Assembly: GCA_027624135.1 (NCBI GenBank)
Contig: JAQBXL010000013.1
Span: 1-39,531 of the forward strand
Length of the DNA stretch: 39,531 bases
DNA from: Chloroflexota bacterium
GTDB lineage: Bacteria > Chloroflexota > Dehalococcoidia > Lucifugimonadales > UBA3495
Direction of reading: 5' to 3'
Positions 10,072-20,454 of this stretch are shown in pieces (within the stretch, counting starts at the first letter, position 1; the number at the start of each line of letters is the position of its first letter). Below the pieces are notes generated by a model. The model saw only the letters and a program-made list of their open reading frames with translations, had not been told where the DNA came from and did no database searches. The translations under genes were made by a program, and so were the position numbers.

Positions 10072-11244
10072 CTACCATCCTGGTCCCGCGGGCTTCAAGC
10101 CTAGCAACACTTGTCCGGCCATTTCGAAGTTGGCCGGACTGCCGCCCAGATGCTTGGTAGCCACATGAATATCGCGGTGATACCGCTCCATCGGGTGGGA
10201 CGCATAGACTGCGGTCGTGCCGGCTGCCTCGAAAAGCAGATCGATGGCTCTCGCCGATTCGCGACTGGCAATTGCGACCGCCAGTCGAGCTTGAGCGATC
10301 TCCTGGCTGAGATCTAGTTCGCCATTACAGGCCGCTTTCCACACGTTTCCAATGGCATCGTAAACATAGGCGCGGGCTGAACTTAACGCGGCTTCCGCGT
10401 TGCCCACTGCAGCATGCACAGCGGGGCGGTCTCGGATGGGGGTGGGCGACATGTTAGTGCCAGAACCAGCGACCGACTCTAGGAAAGTGTCCATGGCGCC
10501 CCGGCCGATGCCCAACAAACAAGTAGCGAAGGGGCCCCAGAAATAGACCAGCATCGTTCGCGGATTGAATAGCGGCCCAGTTTCTTCGGGTTGATCGGAC
10601 AACCGTAAGGTTCGCTCACCGGGGATAAAGACATCGTGCAGATAGAAGTCGTGGCTCCTGGTAGCGCACATCCCTGCGGCGGTCCATGTTTCGCGGACAT
10701 CTGCTTCTTCTTTGGGCAAAAATATGATTAGAGTTTGTGGGATACCATCGTCCGACAGTTTTGGACCTTGATCGTCGAATACGATGCAATGACACACCAG
10801 CCAGTTGGCGTAGTCGATGCCACTCGCGAACGTAAAGCGTCCGCTAACGCGAAAACCACCGTCAACCGGCTGGGCCTCGCCCCTTGGAATTACTGAACCC
10901 GCTACTCGAACGTCTGCTGATTGCCCAAAAAGCTTTAGGGCGACCTGATTTTTGAGTCTCCCACCCACATTTCCGGCGACACATGTAATCATTGCACTCC
11001 ATCCTGCGGAACCATCGGCTCGGGAAATCTCTTCGACCACTTCCATGACGGCCAAAGGATCGATTTCGAGCCCGCCGACGGACCGGGGGTAGTAGGCCTT
11101 GAAGATGCCCGCATCGGCCATTCCCCGTACCACCGGCTCGGATAGTCGCCTTTGACTTTCCATTTCGTTGCGGCTCTTCCTGATTAGAGGCAGCAGGGCC
11201 CTGGAAGCCGAAATAAAATCACCGTTCGTCTTTGCAATAGACAT
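10072..11244 (-). CDS. Acyl-CoA dehydrogenase-fold flavin-dependent monooxygenase/oxidase (HsaA/DszC-like)
   Basis: ALLPLIRKSRNEMESQRRLSEPVVRGMADAGIFKAYYPRSVGGLEIDPLAVMEVVEEISRADGSAGWSAM; RYHRDIHVATKHLGGSPANFEMAG C-terminus. Confidence 0.88.
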   Translation of the reverse strand: MSIAKTNGDFISASRALLPLIRKSRNEMESQRRLSEPVVRGMADAGIFKAYYPRSVGGLEIDPLAVMEVVEEISRADGSAGWSAMITCVAGNVGGRLKNQVALKLFGQSADVRVAGSVIPRGEAQPVDGGFRVSGRFTFASGIDYANWLVCHCIVFDDQGPKLSDDGIPQTLIIFLPKEEADVRETWTAAGMCATRSHDFYLHDVFIPGERTLRLSDQPEETGPLFNPRTMLVYFWGPFATCLLGIGRGAMDTFLESVAGSGTNMSPTPIRDRPAVHAAVGNAEAALSSARAYVYDAIGNVWKAACNGELDLSQEIAQARLAVAIASRESARAIDLLFEAAGTTAVYASHPMERYHRDIHVATKHLGGSPANFEMAGQVLLGLKPAGPGW

Positions 11245-11265
11245 TTTTCACTTCGTTTACTGAAT

Positions 11266-12906
11266 CTAGCTGAAGTTGGACCTTCGGGCCTCCAGGTTGG
11301 TGTGGATATCAAGCAGCACTGTCTTGCCTTCGGCGTTGAGTCGCTGGGCTTGTTTCAGCGCGTTGGCAATCTCGCCGGGTTCGGTCACGGTAATTCCGAC
11401 GGCGCCCATGCCCTCGGCTAGCTTGGCGTAGTCGCCGGTCATCCGGGTCGTGCCGAACAACTCGTTGGCGACGGGATACCCGCCCGGATAGGTGGCCATG
11501 CCGCCATTATTCAGGACGATGGTCGTGATTGGCGCGCCTTCCCGGACCGAGGTTTCGATGTCCAGCCCAGACATGCCGAATGCGCCATCACCCATGAAAT
11601 TCAAGCAGAACTTGTCGGGGTTGGCCAGTTTCGCGCCGATCATCAGAGGTATGCCGTAGCCCAAGTGGGTTGTCTTGCCCCATCCGATGTAGCTGTGGGG
11701 AACGGTCGAGGTGTAGAAGGGCATGATCGTATCTCGCGGAGCTCCGGCGTCGTGGGTAACGATACTATTTACCTTGTCCAGATTGCGCTCCAGTTCACCG
11801 ATCACTCTATAGGTATTGATCGGCGTCTCATCCGAATTCAGTATCTGAGTCCAATCAACCATCCACTGTGATTTCAGCTTGGCGATCTCTGCGGCGACAT
11901 CGGTCTTGCCTTTATGGCCGTCTTGACCGATCTGCGCTTTTACTTCCTCGACCATTGCCTGCAGGGTGAGTTTGGCGTCGCCAGGGATGCCGATGTCCAC
12001 CGAAAAATCTTTGTTCAGGTCTTCGATGCTCTCCGTGTTGTGAATGATGACCTTTCCATCGGGAATCGGCTGGCCGTAACTGGTCCGAGTCATGCTGGAG
12101 CCAACCGCGAATAGCACGTCGGACTCCTGGAGCCAGGTCCACGCCGGCAATGAGGTGGCGCTGCTTCCGGCCCCCAAGGCTAGGGGGTGGCGGTCGTCGA
12201 AGGACGACTTGCCTGGCATGGTGCTGTAAACGGGTATCTCAGTTAGCTCTGCCAATTCCTTGAGCTCTTCGGTGGCCTTGGACATCAGCACGCCCATACC
12301 CGACCAGATGACCGGTTTATTGGCGTTTAGCAGCAGCTTGACGGCATCCTTGATGTCTGAGGCAGCGGGCGATTGTGGGGCCCGCTTTGGCGAATGATAA
12401 TTCAATGCCTCTTCAGACACCTGGTGGGTACCTATGTCGGAGGGGATCTCGACAATGACTGGTCCCGGGCGTCCGTTGCGGAGGTTGTGGAACGCCCGGC
12501 GCATGACATTGGCGACCTGGTCAGCCTGGACAATGACCTCGCCGTACTTGGACACAGTTTCGAATGTACGCACGGGAGAGAAATTGGGACGGACGGCGTA
12601 TTGGCTGAGCGCCGGTCCTCCGGGCAGGTACAAGATGGGGATGTTGTCGCCGAATGCTTGAGCAATGCCCCCCATCGAGTTTTCTGAGCCAGGACCACCC
12701 TGGGTAATGACTACGCCGAACTTCTCACGGTCGTTCATCCGGCTGAATCCGTCAGCGGCCATGATCGCGCCCCGCTCATGTCTGAACATGATGGTGCGGA
12801 GACCTTCTTTAGCCACCGCTTCGATGAGATTGTTGGAAGGGAAACAGGATATCCACTCGATACCCTCGAGCTTTAATATTCGAGCAACGGCTTCAGTTAC
12901 GTTCAT
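11266..12906 (-). CDS. Thiamine-pyrophosphate-dependent enzyme (acetolactate synthase / benzoylformate decarboxylase-like)
   Basis: FRHERGAIMAADGFSR (catalytic Glu motif), GDGAFGMSGLDIETSVREGAPITTIVLNN TPP motif, three-domain architecture. Confidence 0.93.
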   Translation of the reverse strand: MNVTEAVARILKLEGIEWISCFPSNNLIEAVAKEGLRTIMFRHERGAIMAADGFSRMNDREKFGVVITQGGPGSENSMGGIAQAFGDNIPILYLPGGPALSQYAVRPNFSPVRTFETVSKYGEVIVQADQVANVMRRAFHNLRNGRPGPVIVEIPSDIGTHQVSEEALNYHSPKRAPQSPAASDIKDAVKLLLNANKPVIWSGMGVLMSKATEELKELAELTEIPVYSTMPGKSSFDDRHPLALGAGSSATSLPAWTWLQESDVLFAVGSSMTRTSYGQPIPDGKVIIHNTESIEDLNKDFSVDIGIPGDAKLTLQAMVEEVKAQIGQDGHKGKTDVAAEIAKLKSQWMVDWTQILNSDETPINTYRVIGELERNLDKVNSIVTHDAGAPRDTIMPFYTSTVPHSYIGWGKTTHLGYGIPLMIGAKLANPDKFCLNFMGDGAFGMSGLDIETSVREGAPITTIVLNNGGMATYPGGYPVANELFGTTRMTGDYAKLAEGMGAVGITVTEPGEIANALKQAQRLNAEGKTVLLDIHTNLEARRSNFS

Positions 12907-13182
12907 GGGTTAAATCCTTCTCCAGACATCGTCCCGCCCTGGTTTAGTCACATCGGAAGCAATTCTAGCCCAAGGAGAGAAGGGTGTCTAAGATTCCTGT
13001 GGTGTTCAAAGACGGAATTCCAGTCCGCTGCCCTTCACAGAGGGATTGTAATGGACGGGAAAACGACTCAAACATGGATGTGCGCATTATCTGGTCAGAA
13101 TATAAAACTAGTATAAAATAGTCTTTAATCTCCAGTCCATTCCCATGAAATGGAACTGACAACAACTTGGAGGCGCACCAAC

Positions 13183-13485
13183 ATGGCATCCGAGACGATC
13201 ATTGAAGCGGACATTGAAAGGCTTGTAGGGACTTACTCTCTTTGGATAATCGGAACGACCAACAACCCGGAACAGAGGGAAGTTGAAATCGGCGCCCCTA
13301 TGGGTTGGTGTCAATTTGACGCAGATTCCGAGTTGGCGGCAAGAAAAATTGAAGCATACTGTTTTGCCAGAGGGATGCACGAAGATACCGTAGGCCGTGT
13401 TCCCGGAGCCAAATATGTCTACATATTTATGGGATTACAAGCGCGTCTAGAAGGCAGATCGTCGGTCCGCCAAGGAATCCGTTAA
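13183..13485 (+). CDS. Hypothetical small protein
   Basis: ATG at 13183 with SD TTGGAGG; 100-aa uninterrupted ORF MASETIIEADIERLVGTYSLWIIGTTNN...; family not recognised. Confidence 0.6.
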   Translation: MASETIIEADIERLVGTYSLWIIGTTNNPEQREVEIGAPMGWCQFDADSELAARKIEAYCFARGMHEDTVGRVPGAKYVYIFMGLQARLEGRSSVRQGIR

Positions 13486-13568
13486 AAGCACAATGCGTCC
13501 CGGACTTGTCGGCGAAGTGCATCGGCTGGGATTGGATCAGTGCCCTCGTGCAAACACACCTTGAGTCA

Positions 13569-14474
13569 CTAAGCAGGAACCGGCATCCCGGCGATCTTTA
13601 GCTCGATTCGGGCCAGAGTCTCAAATGTGGTGATAAACAGAGTCTTCCAGTCTTCGCCACCCCAAGCCATGTTGGTGGTATGTTCGACCTCGGTCAAGAT
13701 TGTTCCCAGATGCTTGCCGCTGGGGTCCATGATCCAAACACCGCCCGGTCCGGTGCAATAGACGTTTCCCTCGACATCCACTTTCATCCCGTCGGGAATA
13801 CCAGACATCTCACCTCTTAGCTCGCAGAAGACCCGCCGATTGGCCAGCATTCCAGTCGCCCTCACGTCGTAGGCATCAATACGCCCGAGGCTGCGGAACA
13901 TGTCATCCCGTACCAGCAACCCCAGGGAGTCGTTGATGTAGAGGATGCTCTCATCCGGAGAAAATGCCAGACCGTTCGGCAAGACATAATCCCGGACTAA
14001 TAGATTAATATCGCCCAGGTCCGGAGATACCCGATACACTCCCGAGAAATCCAGATCGTTGTCCGGGGAGGGACCGCCGGGATCGGTGAAGTAGATGCTG
14101 CCGTCCGACTTGACCACCACATCATTCGGCCGGTTCAATCGCAGCCCATGATATTTGTTGGCTACAACGGTGGTACTGCCGTCGGGTTCGATCCGGATCA
14201 CCCGCCGGGCGCCGCCCTCGCAGATGATCAACCTACCCTGGGGGTCTCGTGTAAGTCCGTTGGCGTTATTGGTGTCGTCTTGGACCAGAGAAACTCCCTC
14301 GGCAGCGGACCATTTCCTCCTCCGGTTCCCTCGAACTTCGCTAAACAACAAATGCTGATCTTCCTTCCACCATAGCGGCCCTTCACCGACGAAGTAGCCG
14401 GTGCCGAGCACCTCTACCTCTTGGTCCGGGGACACTATTCGATCTAATTCTGGCGAGAGCCGTTCGATAGGCAT
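13569..14474 (-). CDS. SMP-30/gluconolactonase/LRE family protein
   Basis: YFVGEGPLWWKEDQHLLFSEVRGNRRRKW...ANGLTRDPQGRLIICEGGARRV...RPNDVVVKSDGSIYFTDP...NGLAFSPDESILYINDS. Confidence 0.93.
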   Translation of the reverse strand: MPIERLSPELDRIVSPDQEVEVLGTGYFVGEGPLWWKEDQHLLFSEVRGNRRRKWSAAEGVSLVQDDTNNANGLTRDPQGRLIICEGGARRVIRIEPDGSTTVVANKYHGLRLNRPNDVVVKSDGSIYFTDPGGPSPDNDLDFSGVYRVSPDLGDINLLVRDYVLPNGLAFSPDESILYINDSLGLLVRDDMFRSLGRIDAYDVRATGMLANRRVFCELRGEMSGIPDGMKVDVEGNVYCTGPGGVWIMDPSGKHLGTILTEVEHTTNMAWGGEDWKTLFITTFETLARIELKIAGMPVPA

Positions 14475-14634
14475 GTTTTACTCCTCTTGATCCCCATTTC
14501 CCTTTACTCGTTCCATAGATTACCCTGACGAGTCTTCGAATTCCTAGCTCATCATTCCGGAAATTCGTGAGACCGCGATGCGACCGGACAGTGATGTAGA
14601 AGCCATTTGATCTCTCTTCTGACCTAAAAAGAGA

Positions 14635-15693
14635 CTATCCGACCAGGTTGGCAATCAGCACTCCCATGGGCCGCTTGCCCGCCGCATAGGTCTCCAGGGG
14701 AGTCAGGCCACCGGTGTCGGTGTTGACCTGGTAGGCCGCTATGCGGCCCGACTCTGAACCGGCTGCGAATAGGAATTTGCCTTCGGGGTCCAAGCTGAAC
14801 GCACTTGGAACAGACTCAGTCGGAATCTGCCCGATCCCGGTCAAATACCCGGAGGAGGCGTCCACCGTAAAACCGGCGATGCTGTTGTGCCCGCGGTTAG
14901 GGGCGTACAAGAATTTCCCTGTTGGGGATATCTGGATCTGAGAGCAGGTGTTCCTGCCGGAATATCCATCTGGCAGAGTGCTTATGGTCTGGAACGCCGA
15001 CAGGGTTCCGGCTGAACTGTCCAGACGATAACCGGTGACGCTGCATCCCTGTTCGTCGGTGAAATAGACGACATCCAAGGACGGATGGAAGCAAAGATGC
15101 CGTGGGCCCAGAAACTCTTTCGGCTCTACTTTCAGAGGCGAGTTCGGCGTCAAGGTTCCATTGTTTTCGTCGAACTTGAACTGGAAGATCGCGTTGGGTC
15201 CCAGAGCATCTCCGGGAGGCAGCATCACGCTGTCGTTCAAGCGGGCGATGTGGGGCACGAAAGCAAACTTGTTTGACCGATCGGTCTGAATAGCGTGGGC
15301 CGCAGTCGCCGTCTCCAGCCACTGGACGGGGGTGTCACTCACTGAACCGTCATCCGCGATGGAGTGGACCGCTACATGGGCACCCTGATAATAGGAAGAA
15401 AGCAAGAATCTCCCTTTTCGGTCTGGGGCCAGATATGTGGGAGAAGCTTCCAACGACACCTTGTTGATCTGTGTAAGCTCTCCGGTGTTTGGATCAATCC
15501 GGTAGCTGGAGATCTCGTTACTGGTGCGATGACCCACATAGAGGGTCTTCTTGTCCAGACTAATCGCCGAGGAGGATGGTCCACCGGCGGCAGGAACTTC
15601 CGCTATCGAGGTTAATCTGCCGGTCCCGGAGTCCATGGCGAAAACCAAGATCTTGTCATCGTCTTGCAGTGAAACGTACATATAGTTGGACAT
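14635..15693 (-). CDS. Lactonase family beta-propeller protein, paralog of 8902-9963
   Basis: MSNYMYVSLQDDDKILVFAMDSGTGRLTS...; collinear with the other lactonase (SLQDDDKI vs ALQDDDRI, AIFQFKFDENNGTLTPNSPL vs AIYQFKFDAETGRLTPNDPL). Confidence 0.88.
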   Translation of the reverse strand: MSNYMYVSLQDDDKILVFAMDSGTGRLTSIAEVPAAGGPSSSAISLDKKTLYVGHRTSNEISSYRIDPNTGELTQINKVSLEASPTYLAPDRKGRFLLSSYYQGAHVAVHSIADDGSVSDTPVQWLETATAAHAIQTDRSNKFAFVPHIARLNDSVMLPPGDALGPNAIFQFKFDENNGTLTPNSPLKVEPKEFLGPRHLCFHPSLDVVYFTDEQGCSVTGYRLDSSAGTLSAFQTISTLPDGYSGRNTCSQIQISPTGKFLYAPNRGHNSIAGFTVDASSGYLTGIGQIPTESVPSAFSLDPEGKFLFAAGSESGRIAAYQVNTDTGGLTPLETYAAGKRPMGVLIANLVG

Positions 15694-16059
15694 AATGTGA
15701 CCTCCATCAGAATTTGTTTGCCAGATCGAATCGGCGGACTACTCGGCGGCGACCGGGATTCGGAGAGTGCAAATCTCTACTTCTACAACTTCTTCAGGAT
15801 CTGCCATCCCCTTGGTGGCCCCTATCTTACTCCAGTGGTGGCAACAATGTGGCGGCATATCGCGATGTTAGAGTGGCGCGGGACAATCCCCAAGGCCCAT
15901 CCGAGTACGTCACGCAAACGACATTCGAAGGCAAGTTGGGTTATAGTGCGCACGTTGTAATTAGCTATGCCGCAGAGCTAGGGAATAGAGCTTCTTCAAG
16001 GGACCGGCCAAGGCTAATTGAATACGCACAATCCTCAGGTCTGACAGGAGATGATGAAG

Positions 16060-17211
16060 ATGGCAGTTACCCCGTTCAATGTTGAAATTCCTGAGTCCGT
16101 GTTGGTAGACCTAAGAGAGCGGCTAGCTCGCACTAGGTGGCCCGATGAGATACCCGGCTCGGACTGGGATTATGGAACTAACCTAGACTACATCAAAGGA
16201 TTAGTGGAATTCTGGCGTACCGAGTTCGACTGGAGAAAGCAGGAGCGGTTGATCAATTCCTTATCTCACTTCAAGTCCGAAGTTGATGGGCTGAATATCC
16301 ATTTCATACACGAGAAGGGTAAGGGCCCCAATCCCATGCCCCTGATCATCACCCACGGATGGCCCGGCACCTTCTTTGAGATGCACAAGGTCATACCCAT
16401 GCTCTGTGACCCCGCCGGCCACGGCGGCGACCCGGCCGACTCTTTCGATGTGGTAGCCCCTTCCATGCCCGGTTACGGTTTTTCTGACGCCTCGCAGAAG
16501 CGTGGTCTGGACATCTTCACCATCGCTGATATGTGGGCCAAACTAATGTCCGACAACCTCGGTTACCCTAGGTTTGCCGTCCAGGGCGGCGACTGGGGTG
16601 CCAGGGTCACTGCCAAATTAGGGTTATCCCACGGGGACAAGGTAGTTGGAATCCACACGACTTCGACCACTAGTCCTACCCCCTATCGGGGAGCAGACAG
16701 TAGAGAACTATCCGACGCTGAAAATGCGATGTTGCAACAGCGAGCGCAGTGGCTGGCCGAGGAGGGCGGATACTCTCATATCCAGAGTACAAAACCCCAG
16801 ACGTTGTCCTACGGCTTGAACGATTCTCCGGCTGGCCTGGCAGCGTGGATCGTGGAGAAATACCGCCGATGGAGCGACTGCGGCGGCGATGTCGAATCCA
16901 GGTTCACCAAAGACGAACTTCTCACCACGATCACGATCTACTGGGTGACCCAATCGATAAATTCTTCTACGCGTCTTTACTATGAAGCGTTCAGCAAAGA
17001 CTGGAACCTGGCCGAGAACGAGAAGATCGAGGTACCGGTTGGAATTGCGGCCTTCCCAAGGGAAAATTCGGTACCCCTGCGGGAGTGGGCTGAGCGGTCC
17101 TTTAACATACAACAGTGGACTGACATGCCCAGCGGAGGGCACTTTGCCGCGCTGGAAGAGCCGGTCAGACTGGTGGAAGACATTCGGAAATTCTTCCGGG
17201 GTCTGCGGTAA
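16060..17211 (+). CDS. Epoxide hydrolase (EHN N-terminal domain, juvenile-hormone-epoxide-hydrolase-like)
   Basis: FNVEIPESVLVDLRERLARTRWPDEIPGSDWDYGTNLDYIKGLVEFWRTEFDWRKQE; ITHGWPGTFFEMHKVIPML; VQGGDWGARV; GGHFAALEEP. ORF opens at 16051; ATG 16060 fits the AGGAG better. Confidence 0.92.
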   Translation: MAVTPFNVEIPESVLVDLRERLARTRWPDEIPGSDWDYGTNLDYIKGLVEFWRTEFDWRKQERLINSLSHFKSEVDGLNIHFIHEKGKGPNPMPLIITHGWPGTFFEMHKVIPMLCDPAGHGGDPADSFDVVAPSMPGYGFSDASQKRGLDIFTIADMWAKLMSDNLGYPRFAVQGGDWGARVTAKLGLSHGDKVVGIHTTSTTSPTPYRGADSRELSDAENAMLQQRAQWLAEEGGYSHIQSTKPQTLSYGLNDSPAGLAAWIVEKYRRWSDCGGDVESRFTKDELLTTITIYWVTQSINSSTRLYYEAFSKDWNLAENEKIEVPVGIAAFPRENSVPLREWAERSFNIQQWTDMPSGGHFAALEEPVRLVEDIRKFFRGLR

Positions 17212-17252
17212 ACCCGTTCAAGCGGTAGGCCAGTTCTAACGGTAAACTCTTT

Positions 17253-17930
17253 CTAACCGAAGCTAGCTGCTTCCAGCCACCCTAAAATAGCTTCCAAAGC
17301 ATCATCCCAGACGTCCTGACGGCTGCGTCCACTGGCCTTTAAAACCGCAAAGCCGTGGTCGGCGCCACTTAAGATGTGAACGGTCGGGTTTGGGATCTTG
17401 GAGGTAACTGTATTCAATTCATTCGGGGACGCGAAATTATCCCGATCGCCTGAGCAGAAGAAGGTTGGGACTCCGATATCCGGCAGATGCTCGTCCCTCC
17501 AAACGGTGGGTTTGGCCGGCGCATGAAGGGGATATGCGAACAGAGCCAACCCATCGACCTGGGTTCCTTGGGAAACCACCTGAGATGCAACACGGCCTCC
17601 CATCGATCTGCCGCCGACGATCAACTTGCCGTTATCAGATCGGGCCACGCGGATGGCAGCGCGCCAGGTTTCCTGCAGCAAAGGTGGTCGATCTGGCGGT
17701 CTCTTTCCAGCCTCCATGTATGGGAACTGGAAGCGCACCGTGGTGATCCCTTCACAGGCGAGTCGTAGGCTTAGGAACTGACCGAAAGGGTCTTCGATAT
17801 TTGAACCTGCGCCAGGAGCGTACACGAATGTGAACCTGGAAGGCCCACCCGGCGAGGTCTTGATCGCGGAAACGGTGCGATCTCCAACCTCGATCTGAAG
17901 CCGGTCCTCAGACGAGTTCGAGCCGTCCAT
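17253..17930 (-). CDS. Alpha/beta hydrolase (KANL3/Tex30-like)
   Basis: FVYAPGAGSNIEDPF; LIVGGRSMGGRVASQV; DHGFAVLK; start ATG directly abuts the TGA of the upstream gene. Confidence 0.88.
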   Translation of the reverse strand: MDGSNSSEDRLQIEVGDRTVSAIKTSPGGPSRFTFVYAPGAGSNIEDPFGQFLSLRLACEGITTVRFQFPYMEAGKRPPDRPPLLQETWRAAIRVARSDNGKLIVGGRSMGGRVASQVVSQGTQVDGLALFAYPLHAPAKPTVWRDEHLPDIGVPTFFCSGDRDNFASPNELNTVTSKIPNPTVHILSGADHGFAVLKASGRSRQDVWDDALEAILGWLEAASFG

Positions 17931-19919
17931 TCAGCTACCCTTCGTACCAGTCAGAAAGTCGTAGTGCTCCCCTGCTTGGCCCATGATTACCTCGACATCT
18001 TCATCAAGCAGGTAACGCTCGGCAACCAGATCTCCCGCTGCTTGGGCAATCTTTTCGAGATACTGGCTTTTGGAAGAGTACCGCTCTTCAATGGAAAGCC
18101 GAGGGTCTCCAGCCGATTCCCGTTCTGCTCGAGTGGCTGCAAATGGAACCATTGATCCACGCAGAGTCCCGCCCGACGCTCCTCCCGTGGATAGGACCTG
18201 TCCGCCTCCCCCGATGTCCTTATGCCGGAGGTTCCATCCTGTGTGAGTCGCTAATGGGACAGTTACAAAAGGCAAAGCGATTCCTGATCGCTCGTTTACG
18301 TCTTTATCTACCGCCGACACCAGGTTTGGATACACCTTGCCAATCTCAGCCGGGACTTTGGTGGGTACGCTTGGGTCGGGACCGAAATCCAGACGAGTGA
18401 AACGGCGCATCGGCATCGGAAGTTTCAATCCAGGAATTCCCGCTAAGGCACCCGCAATTGTCTTCGGTGGGACAGCGGTGCCATCATCGATCCTTGGATG
18501 CTGGCTGGGCGGGGCAGCTTCCCCAGTGGTCACCCACCGGTCCAAGTTGGTCAATGCCGCCCGCAGAAGGCACCGGTAATCGATGATACTGAAATGATGC
18601 TGCCCATGGTGCCCGTCCACATCTGTGTCCACAGGAGGAAAGGTGGCCAGGGCATGCTGTGCGCCGGCGAAGACGTAGATCCGAACATCTTGTGGCGGAT
18701 CCACGTCTCGGCTGGCAGTCAGGTCGGTGTGCATCAGTGAACCGTGTCCGGCCCAATATTCCGAAGGGGTATGGGTGTACATCACCTTGGGCAGGGCGCC
18801 CCGAGCGGAAAGCCGGGATAGCAGACCATCTGTCAGACCCGTCTCCGCGTCGGTTTGCGCGATGTCGCTAAATGGGAACAGGCTGTTACCGCTCCGCGTG
18901 GCCTGACTGGAAGGTTGGGCAAACCGGTGATTGAATTCGCCCATCTTCCCTCCAGCGACATGGGGCATGAATCCATCAAAAACCTTGCGGCCTTCTTCAT
19001 CCCAGTTCAATCCCAGGTAGAGAAACAGCCGCAGAAATCGTCCACTCTGTGAAACCCCGAAGCTGTAAGCGTGTTCGATGTTGCTGGTCAGCTGATTGCC
19101 TTCGTCTGGAGTGCTGTACCTCAAGAATGCGGCCAAATCCCTTGTGGCTAACATACCCAGCCCAACCACCGGTGCACCGGTAGTGGTGAAGATAGCCTGA
19201 TAGACCTTGCCTGGTTCGAAACCAGACGCGAGATAAACATAACTGCCGTCTGGCACGGTTTTGCCGTTCTCGAGGCGCGCAAAGGACCATTTGTCCCTGG
19301 GGATTATCCGCTCTGGAGCGTCCTCGTCTTCCTGGACCGTTAACACTGCGGCCGGGTCATCCAGATCGCTTGCCTTATAAGGCCGGTGGTTCCTGCTGGA
19401 AAGGAATTCGATCTGAGACGGGGAGTTGAGCTGGAAGGTAACAACTACCTTGCCTGAGATTGGACCATCGGGAGTAACCGCGTTGGGAATATCTATCTTC
19501 AGCATACCGGGGACGTCGGGAACGTCGTGTTGCCAGGCACACCAAACGATGGTGTAGCCCTCCCGCATGAGAAATCCGTTGCCCGGGTCCATGGGGGCAT
19601 CGGGAGTTACTTCAGGTGCGCTGTTGATGTTCCTGAGTGCCAGGGGTTTGCCTCGATTTGGGATATCCATGAGGATCCGCTGGTTTCCTTTTTGGAGGTC
19701 CACGGGTTGAAGGATGCGGAAATCAGAGGAAAAGGTTACCATTCCATCGGCGTTGCGGGGCGCCAAATTCAGGTCTGTGATCGTTTCATTGGCCGAGTTT
19801 TCAGGGTCAATGGCGAACCGGGCGACGCCGTCCAATTGCTCATAAGGGCCCACATTTCCAAACGGCTTCCCGTCGGCGAACGGGCGTCGGCTGTTAACCT
19901 CAATGTTTGTGATCGGCAT
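17931..19919 (-). CDS. Alpha/beta hydrolase domain-containing protein (large, about 660 aa)
   Basis: Long uninterrupted ORF; NIEHAYSFGVSQSGRFLRLFLYLGLNWDEEGRKVFDGFMPHVAGG with GxSxxG nucleophile elbow. Confidence 0.88.
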   Translation of the reverse strand: MPITNIEVNSRRPFADGKPFGNVGPYEQLDGVARFAIDPENSANETITDLNLAPRNADGMVTFSSDFRILQPVDLQKGNQRILMDIPNRGKPLALRNINSAPEVTPDAPMDPGNGFLMREGYTIVWCAWQHDVPDVPGMLKIDIPNAVTPDGPISGKVVVTFQLNSPSQIEFLSSRNHRPYKASDLDDPAAVLTVQEDEDAPERIIPRDKWSFARLENGKTVPDGSYVYLASGFEPGKVYQAIFTTTGAPVVGLGMLATRDLAAFLRYSTPDEGNQLTSNIEHAYSFGVSQSGRFLRLFLYLGLNWDEEGRKVFDGFMPHVAGGKMGEFNHRFAQPSSQATRSGNSLFPFSDIAQTDAETGLTDGLLSRLSARGALPKVMYTHTPSEYWAGHGSLMHTDLTASRDVDPPQDVRIYVFAGAQHALATFPPVDTDVDGHHGQHHFSIIDYRCLLRAALTNLDRWVTTGEAAPPSQHPRIDDGTAVPPKTIAGALAGIPGLKLPMPMRRFTRLDFGPDPSVPTKVPAEIGKVYPNLVSAVDKDVNERSGIALPFVTVPLATHTGWNLRHKDIGGGGQVLSTGGASGGTLRGSMVPFAATRAERESAGDPRLSIEERYSSKSQYLEKIAQAAGDLVAERYLLDEDVEVIMGQAGEHYDFLTGTKGS

Positions 19920-20065
19920 GGGTTTACTCCAACTAAGCGCTGCACATCCCGCAGATCAAGGGTATTTTTCAATCTAAGGAACGATAGCATAAATCGACTC
20001 GCCGTCCGGGTCCAGAGTTGACGCAAGCGCACTTAATTGCATTTCTGTGCCAAGATAGATCGTCG

Positions 20066-20093
20066 AAAATTTGGCCATCAAAATTTGGCCATC
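20066..20093 (+). repeat. Tandem 14-bp duplication AAAATTTGGCCATC x2
   Basis: AAAATTTGGCCATC at 20066-20079 and 20080-20093, immediately upstream of the RBS of the 20107 ORF. Confidence 0.9.
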
Positions 20094-20106
20094 AAAAGGA
20101 GACTCG

Positions 20107-20406
20107 ATGTTATACATGATGTCCCTAAGCCACAGTCCTGACAGTTGTCCCGGAGTGAACAACGAGATACGGGACCGGGTGTTGATCGCGAAATCCACCA
20201 TGACAGACGTGCTACAGACCCACGGTTGTACATTTCAGGGTGGGTGGGTCAGTAAATCAGCCCATCTGACGTTCATCTTGCTAGACGCCCCCAACGGCCA
20301 CGCGGCAGACGATGTGGCTATTGACCTGGGTCTGGCCGTATGGAACACCAACACCATCTACCCGGTGATTACATTCGAGGAAGCAGTCGGCGGCCTGCCA
20401 GACTGA
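20107..20406 (+). CDS. Hypothetical small protein
   Basis: ATG 20107 with AAGGAG upstream; MLYMMSLSHSPDSCPGVNNEIRDRV...; no recognised function. Confidence 0.6.
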   Translation: MLYMMSLSHSPDSCPGVNNEIRDRVLIAKSTMTDVLQTHGCTFQGGWVSKSAHLTFILLDAPNGHAADDVAIDLGLAVWNTNTIYPVITFEEAVGGLPD

Positions 20407-20454
20407 AACTGTCTGGCACAGGCGACACCCTGTTGCCGGCGTCTTCTATAGGCC

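Noticed and set aside
19527-20021. 164-aa plus ORF antisense to the large alpha/beta hydrolase
   Set aside because: Shadow ORF; no domain features and overlaps a strong CDS.
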